Of a stretch of 64,000 nt of DNA, positions 57,861-64,000 are shown in pieces. The stretch's first letter is position 1; the number at the start of each line of letters is the position of its first letter. The DNA comes from Desulfarculaceae bacterium (GTDB lineage: Bacteria > Desulfobacterota > Desulfarculia > Desulfarculales > Desulfarculaceae), in the NCBI GenBank assembly GCA_020444545.1, contig JAHLKT010000005.1, positions 1 through 64,000 on the forward strand, given 5' to 3'. The notes beneath the pieces were generated by a model. It saw only the letters and a program-made list of their open reading frames with translations. It searched no databases and was not told where the DNA came from. The translations under genes and the position numbers were made by a program.

Positions 57861-59018
57861 ATGATGCCCAAAGTCGCCGTTATCGGGGTGGGGCAGTCGG
57901 CGTTCGTGCGCGGCTATCCCGGCTCCATCCGCGAATTGGCCTTCGAGGCCTATTCAGAGGTCATGAAGGACGCGGGCTGCGGCCCCGCGGATGTGGACGC
58001 CACGGTGGTCTGCTCCGCCCCGGAGTATGACAAGCAGCGCTCCCCGGCCGGGGTCATCGCCGAATATTGCGGCCTGAACCCCCAGCCCACCTTCTACGTG
58101 GAGACCCTGTGCTCCTCGTCGAGCACCGGGCTCAAGCTGGCCTATTCCCTGGTGGCCAGCGGCCTGCACGACTCGGTGCTGGTCATCGGCTTCCAGAAGA
58201 TGAGCGAGATCAGTAGCGCCGAGAGCCAGGAGCGCATGGGGCGCGGGGCGGACATCCAGTGGGAGAGCCCCTTCGGCACCATGATGCCGGCCTACTACGC
58301 CATGCACGCCCAGAACTATCTGCACTCCTTCGGCGCCAAGCACGAGGACCTGGCCCTGATCCGGGTGAAGGCGGCGACCTACGGCCAGATCAACCCCAAG
58401 GCGGTGTACCGCAAGGGTGTGGAGCTGGAGCAGTGCTTGCAGGCCGATCCGGTCTCCAGCCCCCTGAAGGTTTTCGATTGCTGCGCCAACGCGGACGGCA
58501 GCTCGGCGGTGTTGGTGGCTTCCGAAGAGAAGGCCAAGGCCATGGGCATCAAGAAGCCGGTGTGGATCCTGGGCGTGGGCGCGGCTTCCATGCCGGTGAA
58601 CATGTCGCTTCGGCCCAAGTTCAACGGCCTGATCGTGGCCGAGCAGGCGGCTCAGGAGGCCTACAAGATGGCGGGCATCGGCCCCAAGGACATCGACGTG
58701 GCCGAGGTGCACGACTGCTTCACCATCGCCGAGATGATGGCCTATGAGAACCTGGGCTTCGCCAAGCCCGGCGGCGGCCCCGAGCTGATCCGGGCCAAGG
58801 AGACCTACAAGGAGGGCTCCATCCCGGTGAACGTGGACGGCGGCCTGCTCTCAAAGGGCCATCCCATCGGCGCCACCGGCGGCAGCCAGGTGCGCACCAT
58901 CGTATTGCAGCTACGCGACGAGGCTGGGGACATGCAGGTCAAGGACCCCCAAATCGGCCTGGTCCACAACATCGGCGGCGTGGGCCTCTACGGCAACGTC
59001 ACCATTTTCGGGAGGTGA
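57861..59018 (+). CDS. Thiolase-fold acetyl-CoA acetyltransferase (lipid-transfer type)
   Basis: About 385 residues from ATG 57861 or 57864; AAAGGAGACC lies just upstream. Active-site cysteine in YVETLCSSSSTGLKLAY, catalytic His in AEVHDCFTIAEM and the second acid/base pair in KGHPIGATGGSQV are visible. This type (SCP-x/DUF35-partner thiolases) is found paired with a zinc-ribbon OB protein, here the next gene, and acts in acyl-CoA cleavage or condensation in anaerobic aromatic, ketone or fatty-acid degradation. The chain length of the substrate is unknown. Confidence 0.87.
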   Translation: MMPKVAVIGVGQSAFVRGYPGSIRELAFEAYSEVMKDAGCGPADVDATVVCSAPEYDKQRSPAGVIAEYCGLNPQPTFYVETLCSSSSTGLKLAYSLVASGLHDSVLVIGFQKMSEISSAESQERMGRGADIQWESPFGTMMPAYYAMHAQNYLHSFGAKHEDLALIRVKAATYGQINPKAVYRKGVELEQCLQADPVSSPLKVFDCCANADGSSAVLVASEEKAKAMGIKKPVWILGVGAASMPVNMSLRPKFNGLIVAEQAAQEAYKMAGIGPKDIDVAEVHDCFTIAEMMAYENLGFAKPGGGPELIRAKETYKEGSIPVNVDGGLLSKGHPIGATGGSQVRTIVLQLRDEAGDMQVKDPQIGLVHNIGGVGLYGNVTIFGR

Positions 59019-59021
59019 TAA

Positions 59022-59450
59022 ATGCCTAAGCCTGAGATGGACACCCGCTTCACCAAATTCGGCACGGTGAGCTTCACCGCCGTCACCAAGGTCAACGACT
59101 TCATCGGCTATCTGGAAGACGGCAAGGTAACCGGCACCAAGTGCAAAAAGTGCGGCGAGGTGTTTTTTCCGCCCCGGGCCGACTGCTACAAGTGCCTGGA
59201 CAGCGAGGTGGAATGGTTCACCGTGGAGGGCACCGGCAAGCTGGAGACCTACAGCCAGCTCATGTACGCGCCCATCGGCTTCGGCGAGGACCTTCCCTAC
59301 GCCATCGCGGTATTGGACTACGGCGACTACAAGGTCTTCGGCCGCATCGGCGACGTACCCTTTGACGAGCTCCAGATCGGCATGGAGATGGTCACCCGGG
59401 TCAACGAGCTGCCCAACGGCAACCTGAACTACGTCTTCGACAAGGCCTAG
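59022..59450 (+). CDS. DUF35 zinc-ribbon OB-fold protein, thiolase partner
   Basis: A 142-residue protein with a zinc ribbon (CKKCGEVFFPPRADCYKC) followed by an OB-fold half with GTGKLETYSQLMYAP and AIAVLDYGDYKVFGRIG. DUF35/ChsH2-type proteins bind thiolases or hydratases and are needed for their activity. It starts four bases after the thiolase stop (GGAGGTGATAA upstream) and is followed by a terminator. Confidence 0.87.
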   Translation: MPKPEMDTRFTKFGTVSFTAVTKVNDFIGYLEDGKVTGTKCKKCGEVFFPPRADCYKCLDSEVEWFTVEGTGKLETYSQLMYAPIGFGEDLPYAIAVLDYGDYKVFGRIGDVPFDELQIGMEMVTRVNELPNGNLNYVFDKA

Positions 59451-59472
59451 AGCCAACCTAGCCAAACAACAA

Positions 59473-59508
59473 GGCCCGCTCCCCTGCCGGGGGGCGGGCC
59501 CTTTTTTT
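59473..59508 (+). terminator. Terminator of the thiolase-DUF35 operon
   Basis: GGCCCGC (59473-59479) pairs with GCGGGCC (59494-59500), followed by C and seven T residues. Confidence 0.92.
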
Positions 59509-59522
59509 ATGCGAAAGGCGCG

Positions 59523-60221
59523 TTACTTGTAGATGGTCAACTTCTGGCCCACCATGATGGTGTTGCTGCGGAGGTTGTTCCACTGCTTGAGGTCGCGCAT
59601 GGTGACCTTGTAGCGCTGAGCCACGGTGAACAAGGTGTCGCCCCGGCGCACGGTGTAGACCTGCTTGCTGCGCTCGGGGGCCTTTTTCCGCACGGCGGGC
59701 TTTTCGTCCTTCACCGGCTTGAGCGGCTCCACCTTGGCCGGGGATTTCTTCTCCAGGCTGGAGATCTTCTTGTCCACGGTCAGGGCGTCCAGACGGTCCT
59801 GCAAGGCGGCCACGCGGTTGCTCAGCTGGGTGAGCTTGGTCACCGAGCCGGCCTTGGAGGCCACGGCCTTGAGCTCCTTGTCCAGGGTGACCATGCGCAG
59901 CATCAGGTCCTGCACGTCCTTTTCCATCTTGGCCACGCGCTCTGCCGTGGCCCCGGGCACCACCGAGGCCGAAACCGGCGGCGGGGGAATCATCTCCGGC
60001 TGGCTCAAGAGGCCCCAGATGGCCACGGCCAGGGCCAGCAGGGAGAGCATGAGGCTCACCAGGCCCAGGGCGCCGGGGCCGCTTTTGGGCTGCTTGGGGG
60101 GCATCACCGGCGCCGAGGGGGCCGCCGGGCGGCGGGTATGGCCGGGCAGGGGGCTGGGGGAGGAGGGCGCTTCGCCGCCCAAATCCACCCGGGGGCCCAT
60201 GTCGTCGTAAGAGGAGAGCAT
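59523..60221 (-). CDS. Membrane-anchored coiled-coil LysM protein
   Basis: A 232-residue protein starting MLSSYDDMGPRVDLGG at ATG 60221 with AAGGGA upstream. A disordered, Pro/Ser-rich N-terminal tail (about 1-50) precedes one membrane helix (about 55-78, LGLVSLMLSLLALAVAIWGL), a coiled coil (about 95-150, with repeated VAKMEKDVQDLMLRM-like heptads) and a C-terminal LysM domain (about 187-232, YTVRRGDTLFTVAQRY). LysM binds peptidoglycan; the protein probably links inner membrane and cell wall. Confidence 0.8.
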   Translation of the reverse strand: MLSSYDDMGPRVDLGGEAPSSPSPLPGHTRRPAAPSAPVMPPKQPKSGPGALGLVSLMLSLLALAVAIWGLLSQPEMIPPPPVSASVVPGATAERVAKMEKDVQDLMLRMVTLDKELKAVASKAGSVTKLTQLSNRVAALQDRLDALTVDKKISSLEKKSPAKVEPLKPVKDEKPAVRKKAPERSKQVYTVRRGDTLFTVAQRYKVTMRDLKQWNNLRSNTIMVGQKLTIYK

Positions 60222-60309
60222 AGAGTTCCCTTCGCTTGCTTGGCCTAGGGGCAACGGACCGTCTGCCTCGAATTTATAGCACCACCGGCCCACCCACTCA
60301 AGGGCCGCC

Positions 60310-61194
60310 CTATTGCTCGCCCACGTAATCCGGCCGAAAAGCGCTCCGGGGCAGGGCTCGGGCGCGGGCGATGCCGGTTCGCAGGGTCTCGCGGTCTCCG
60401 GGCAGGCGGCCGCTGAGGTTCACGTAATTGGTGTAATGGTCGCTTTTCAGGCTCAGGGGGCCGCTCAGCCCGGCGATGAGGCGGTCGGCCTCGGCCAGGA
60501 TGTCGTGCGGGGTGCACAGGGTGAAGCGGCCCTTGCTGATCTGGTGCAGGAGCAGGGTGTTTTTTTTGGGCAGCAGGGTGCGCAGGCGCAGGGTGAGCGG
60601 CCCGGCTTCATTGATGCGGTTGATCACCGAGGCGGTGGCCTCGGCGTTGGCCAAAAAATCCTCGGCCCCGGCCAGGCCCAGCACCACGTAGAGGCTCAGA
60701 TCCAGCCCGGCCACCAGGGCCATGCGCCCGGCCGCGACCTGCTCCTCGCTGGTCACGCCTTTCTTGACGCGCAGCAGGGTGGGGTCGTGGCCGCTCTCCA
60801 GGCCCAGGTGCAGGCGGCTCAGGCCCGCCGCCTTGAGCTGGGCCAAGCCCTCGGGGCCATGGGAGAGGATGCTGCGCACGCTGGCGTAGACCGTGATGCG
60901 CTCCAGATCGGGCCATAGCTGGCGGGCTGCGCGGCAAACCTCGGCCAGGGCTTGGGTGGGCATGGCCAGGGAGTCCCCGGCCGGCAGAAACAGGGTGCGC
61001 ACCACCCCGCCCAGCTCGGCGCGGGCTTCCTTCAGATCGGCGATGATGTCACCGGTGGGGCGCACCCGGAAGCGGGGGCCGCGCTTGTAGGTGCAGCAAA
61101 AGGAGCACTTGTTGTGCGGGCAGCCCACCGTGGCCTGCACCAGCAGGCTGTCGGCCTCGGAGGGCGGGCGGTAGATGGGCCCTTCGTAATACAT
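60310..61194 (-). CDS. Radical SAM protein
   Basis: A 294-residue protein starting MYYEGPIYRPPSEAD at ATG 61194. The cluster motif is CPHNKCSFC (spacing C-x4-C-x2-C), a variant of the usual C-x3-C-x2-C found in a subgroup of Elp3/HemN-like radical SAM proteins. SAM-barrel strands such as VRTLFLPAGDSLAM, RITVYASVRS and LHLGLESGHDPTLL follow. There is no B12 domain. It is divergent from the RACo-like gene with about 100 bases between. The reaction is unknown. Confidence 0.8.
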   Translation of the reverse strand: MYYEGPIYRPPSEADSLLVQATVGCPHNKCSFCCTYKRGPRFRVRPTGDIIADLKEARAELGGVVRTLFLPAGDSLAMPTQALAEVCRAARQLWPDLERITVYASVRSILSHGPEGLAQLKAAGLSRLHLGLESGHDPTLLRVKKGVTSEEQVAAGRMALVAGLDLSLYVVLGLAGAEDFLANAEATASVINRINEAGPLTLRLRTLLPKKNTLLLHQISKGRFTLCTPHDILAEADRLIAGLSGPLSLKSDHYTNYVNLSGRLPGDRETLRTGIARARALPRSAFRPDYVGEQ

Positions 61195-61297
61195 AAAGAA
61201 TAGGCTACACCCTGGCTGGGGGGGGCGCATCCTGAATGGTTTGACATTCACCCCCGGGGCTGCCAACATTTCGAGCGGACCCCCGCCAAGGCAAGCC

Positions 61298-62908
61298 ATG
61301 AGCGATTGCAGCAAATATTTCGTGGAAATGACTCCGCCCAGCCTGGGCGACAACACCGGCACCATCGACCGCCTGGCCAAGGCCCTGAGCCGCAAGCTGG
61401 GCGCCTGGCCCGTGGCCCCGGTGCGGCATCTGAACGATTTCGCCACCCTGATCCGGGACGGCGGCTACGCGGTGACCGCCACGGTGTGCCCCGGCGAAGC
61501 CGGGCCGGTGCTGGTGGGCGTGGAGCCCGGCGACACCACCGATGCGCTGCCCCGCGAGGGCCTGGCCCAGCGCGCGGCCCAGGTGCCGCCCGCCCTGTGG
61601 GGGCGCGAGGGCCTGGGCGTGGCCCTGGACGTGGGCTCCACCCACCTCCAGGCCAGCCTGCACGAGCTCAGCGACGGCCAGGAACTGGCCAAGGGCACCC
61701 GCCTGAACCCCCAGTCCGAGGTGGGGGCGGACGTGCTGACCCGCATCCACGCCGCGGCCCAGTCCGGCGGCCTGGAGCGCCTGCACCGGATGCTCATCGA
61801 CGCGGCCCAAGGAGTCATCGAGGAGATGTGCGCCCGGGCCGGGCGCGACCCCCTAGAGGTCAAGGGCCTGGTGGCCGCGGGCAACACCACCATGACCCAT
61901 TTTTTCCTGGGCCTGGACGTGCAGACCATCCCCCGCGAGCCCTACATCCCCTTGATCAACCGGCCCAGCCCCTTCTACGCCTCTGACGCAGGCCTGAAGC
62001 TGGCCCCGGATGCGGTGGCCTGGGCCCTGCCCAACGTGGGCTCCTATTTCGGCGGCGACCTGGTGGCGGGCATCGTGGCCGCGGACCTGCACCAGCGGCC
62101 CGACGTGGCCCTGTTGGTGGACGTGGGCACCAACGCCGAGGTGGTGCTGGGCGACCGCGACTGGCTGGTGGCCTGCGCCGGGGCGGCCGGCCCGGCCCTG
62201 GAGAGCGGGGTGGCCAAGATGGGCATCCTGGCCCAGCCCGGAGCCATCGAAGGCGTGAAGATCGACCCCGAGAGCCTGGAGCCGACGCTCAAGATCATCC
62301 CGGACCTGGAGGGCCACACGCCTCAGCCCAAGGGCCTGTGCGGCTCGGGGCTCTTGCAGCTTTTGGCCCAGCTCTACCTCACCCGCACCATGGACATGCG
62401 GGGCAAGTTCCGCATCCACGAGCACCCGCGCATCTTCGAGAGCGACGAGGGATGGGCCTATATCGTGGCCACCGCCGAGGAGAGCGCCACGGGCTCGGCC
62501 ATCTACGTGGACGAGGTGGAGATCGACATCCTCCTGCGCTCCAAGGCGGCCATGTACACCATCCTGCGCACCGTGCTCTTGGAGGTGGGCCTGGACTTCG
62601 GCGACCTGAGCGCCTTTTTCGTGGCCGGGGCCTTTGGCAACGTCATCGACCCGGAGACCGCCATCACCCTGGGCATGTTGCCCGATCTGCCCCGCGAGCG
62701 CTTCGTGCCCCTGGGCAACTCCTCCCTGGCCGGCTGCCAAAAGTTGCTCCTGGAGCCCGAGGCGCGGCCCTCGGTGGAGGCGGTGGTGGGGCGGCTCACC
62801 TACCTTGAGCTCAACGTGAACCAGGCGCTCATGAACCGCTTCTCGGCCGCCCGCTTCATACCCCACACCGACCCCGGCCGCTTCCCCAGCGTGCCGGTCT
62901 GGCACTAG
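61298..62908 (+). CDS. RACo-like corrinoid-protein activator (DUF4445/ASKHA) lacking the 2Fe-2S domain
   Basis: A 536-residue protein from ATG 61298. It begins at what is the linker region of RACo-type proteins (MSDCSKYFVEMTPPSLGDNT) and contains the central and C-terminal ASKHA ATPase parts: LGVALDVGSTHLQASL, GLVAAGNTTMTHFFLGLDV, ALLVDVGTNAEVVLGD, KGLCGSGLLQLLAQL and FFVAGAFGNVIDPE. RACo proteins use ATP to re-reduce inactive Co(II) corrinoid proteins. The N-terminal 2Fe-2S ferredoxin domain that normally supplies the electron is missing, and only about 100 bases separate the gene from its divergent neighbour. It fits with the corrinoid methyltransferases at the left end of the window, but lies 60 kb away. 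Confidence 0.85.
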   Translation: MSDCSKYFVEMTPPSLGDNTGTIDRLAKALSRKLGAWPVAPVRHLNDFATLIRDGGYAVTATVCPGEAGPVLVGVEPGDTTDALPREGLAQRAAQVPPALWGREGLGVALDVGSTHLQASLHELSDGQELAKGTRLNPQSEVGADVLTRIHAAAQSGGLERLHRMLIDAAQGVIEEMCARAGRDPLEVKGLVAAGNTTMTHFFLGLDVQTIPREPYIPLINRPSPFYASDAGLKLAPDAVAWALPNVGSYFGGDLVAGIVAADLHQRPDVALLVDVGTNAEVVLGDRDWLVACAGAAGPALESGVAKMGILAQPGAIEGVKIDPESLEPTLKIIPDLEGHTPQPKGLCGSGLLQLLAQLYLTRTMDMRGKFRIHEHPRIFESDEGWAYIVATAEESATGSAIYVDEVEIDILLRSKAAMYTILRTVLLEVGLDFGDLSAFFVAGAFGNVIDPETAITLGMLPDLPRERFVPLGNSSLAGCQKLLLEPEARPSVEAVVGRLTYLELNVNQALMNRFSAARFIPHTDPGRFPSVPVWH

Positions 62909-62917
62909 AGGCCGCCC

Positions 62918-63895
62918 ATGCAAGACGCGCCCGAGCTTCTGCCCCGCGCCAGGGAGCTTAGCGGGCGCAAGCTCACGCGCACCCGTCTGGTGCGCGACAG
63001 CACCAGCTTCATGGACCTGGAGCCCGGCGACGTGCTGGAGCTGGAGGGGCGGCGCTATCTCATCACCGGCACCGAGTACGAGGGCCGCTTCGGGCTCTCG
63101 GACCAGCCCAAGCCCTGGGTCAAGCGGGCCGTGGACTGGGACGACGGCTCGGCCAAGATCATCAAGCTGGTGTTCCATGAGGAGTTCTATCGCCACGTGG
63201 GCGGCTACAAGATCCGCTGCTACCGCTCCCCGGCCAAGGAGGCGCGCATCCTGGACCTGGTGCGGGGCGACATGCGCTTTATGCAGGGCGAGACCCTGAA
63301 GGACACCGCGGGCAACCCGGTGCGCGTCTTGGACCGCATCAACGGGGGGCCGGTGGACACGGTCATGGAGGACATGGGCCGCCGGGGGCACGAGGACTAC
63401 TTCCACAACCATCTGCGCGGGGTGCTCAACCGGCTGCTGGTCCCTTTCCAGGCCATGGCCTGGCTGCACCGCCGGGGCGAGCGCCACGGCGACGTGCGGC
63501 GCGATCACGTATTGGCCGACGCGGCCAGCGGGCAGTGGTCCTGGATCGACTTTGACTACAACTACGACTTCATGGCCAACCCCTTTGGCCTGGACATCTA
63601 CGGCCTGGGCAACATCCTGTGGTTCGCGGTGGGCTGCCAGGAGGTGACCAGCCACTGGCTCAAGCAGGAGCGCAATCCGGCCCTGGAGCGGCTCCGCGAC
63701 GAGGACTATTCCCCGGTGCTCAAAAACCGGGTGATGAACCTGAAGAAGGTCTATCCCTATCTGCCCGACGGCCTGAACAACGTGCTCTTGCACTTTTCGG
63801 CCGGGTCGCCGGTATTCTATGAAAGGGTGGAGGAACTCATGGCCGAGCTGGTCCCGGCCATAGAGCAGCTTCCCCAAGGGGAGGAGGCGCCATGA
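62918..63895 (+). CDS. Protein-kinase-like domain protein
   Basis: A 325-residue soluble protein with a protein-kinase-like fold. The catalytic loop reads RHGDVRRDHVLADAASG, with HGD at the HRD position, and the metal-binding DFG position is WIDFDYNYDF. The ATP-binding lysine may lie in AKIIKLVFHEEFY; a Gly-rich loop is not obvious (GTEYEGRFGLS). Partial kinase motifs suggest either an atypical kinase or a pseudokinase. It lies between the RACo-like gene and a universal stress protein gene; its stop overlaps the next start (ATGA). Confidence 0.65.
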   Translation: MQDAPELLPRARELSGRKLTRTRLVRDSTSFMDLEPGDVLELEGRRYLITGTEYEGRFGLSDQPKPWVKRAVDWDDGSAKIIKLVFHEEFYRHVGGYKIRCYRSPAKEARILDLVRGDMRFMQGETLKDTAGNPVRVLDRINGGPVDTVMEDMGRRGHEDYFHNHLRGVLNRLLVPFQAMAWLHRRGERHGDVRRDHVLADAASGQWSWIDFDYNYDFMANPFGLDIYGLGNILWFAVGCQEVTSHWLKQERNPALERLRDEDYSPVLKNRVMNLKKVYPYLPDGLNNVLLHFSAGSPVFYERVEELMAELVPAIEQLPQGEEAP

Positions 63896-64000
63896 TCATC
63901 TGGAACCGCATTTTGGCCACGGTGGACGAGCACGAGCGCTCCCTGGAGGCGGTGCACTATCTGGCCAGCGTTTTGGGCGGGTCGGACACCTGCCAGGTGG
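63892..64000 (+). CDS. Universal stress protein (UspA family), N-terminal part
   Basis: The gene runs off the window. The start ATG 63892, with GGGGAGGAGG upstream, overlaps the previous stop. The visible residues MIIWNRILATVDEHERSLEA and HYLASVLGG match the first strand and helix of a UspA domain. Such proteins bind ATP or respond to stress. Confidence 0.7.
   Translation, partial: MIIWNRILATVDEHERSLEAVHYLASVLGGSDTCQV

Noticed and set aside
61853-63877. Long minus-strand open frame (674 codons)
   Set aside because: Antisense shadow of the RACo-like and kinase-like genes, with no recognisable family or ribosome site.

Overview
The window is about 64 kb of GC-rich bacterial chromosome, densely coded on both strands. 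It has one tRNA gene and no rRNA, phage, insertion sequence or CRISPR array. An electron-bifurcating Flx/Hdr operon with selenocysteine codons, corrinoid-methyltransferase functions, a thiolase/DUF35 pair, hydrogenase maturation genes, many sigma-54/PAS signalling parts and extreme GC bias fit an anaerobic, probably sulfate-reducing or syntrophic member of the Desulfobacterota (a Desulfarculales-like organism is my best guess; this is inference from gene content). Layout. 1-8117: a methyltransferase pair (minus strand) stands divergent from an ABC importer operon with one binding protein, two permeases and two ATPases, followed by a small membrane protein, a DUF1638 protein and a TauE/SafE exporter. 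Both directions have a sigma-54-type promoter in the shared 564-bp spacer, and a membrane-bound Cache-PAS sigma-54 activator lies just beyond the operon (8394-11207). I read this as one regulated unit for importing and demethylating an unknown methylated compound. 11350-14917: an HprK-like kinase, a PqqD-like protein, a 59-residue peptide and two nucleotidyltransferases form a compact, poorly understood peptide-linked system. 15023-24040: HMG-CoA lyase-like gene, a Dpp/Nik-type ABC importer, a cupin and a TonB-dependent receptor with a structured leader. 24442-25226: tRNA-Leu and pyrR. 25449-33298: a Flx/Hdr operon in which three genes (hdrA, the MvhD/FlxD gene and the HdrC-HdrB fusion) each carry an in-frame UGA at a position where the family has cysteine. 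Each UGA is followed at the right distance by a bacterial SECIS-like hairpin, so these are selenoproteins and not broken genes. 33372-43132: assorted housekeeping and hypothetical genes (AhpD-like, MBL hydrolase, Yip1, DinG helicase, CBS-ACT, PBP1A). 43263-50493: hypA-hypB-hypF-hypD-uxaA-hypE, with no hypC in the window and an altronate-dehydratase-like gene inserted. 50565-60221: queD, zinc-ribbon protein, FG-GAP lipoprotein-like exported protein, PBP, serS, a MASE3-PAS sensor, thiolase + DUF35 and a LysM protein. 60310-64000: radical SAM protein, a RACo-like corrinoid activator lacking its 2Fe-2S domain, a protein-kinase-like protein and the start of a universal stress protein. Three copies of a roughly 123-bp hairpin element (8150, 36432, 53315) and a related 122-bp palindromic element (44291) sit in intergenic gaps. 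The RACo-like activator (61298) is the kind of enzyme that would re-reduce the corrinoid protein served by the methyltransferases at the left edge, although the corrinoid protein itself is not in view.
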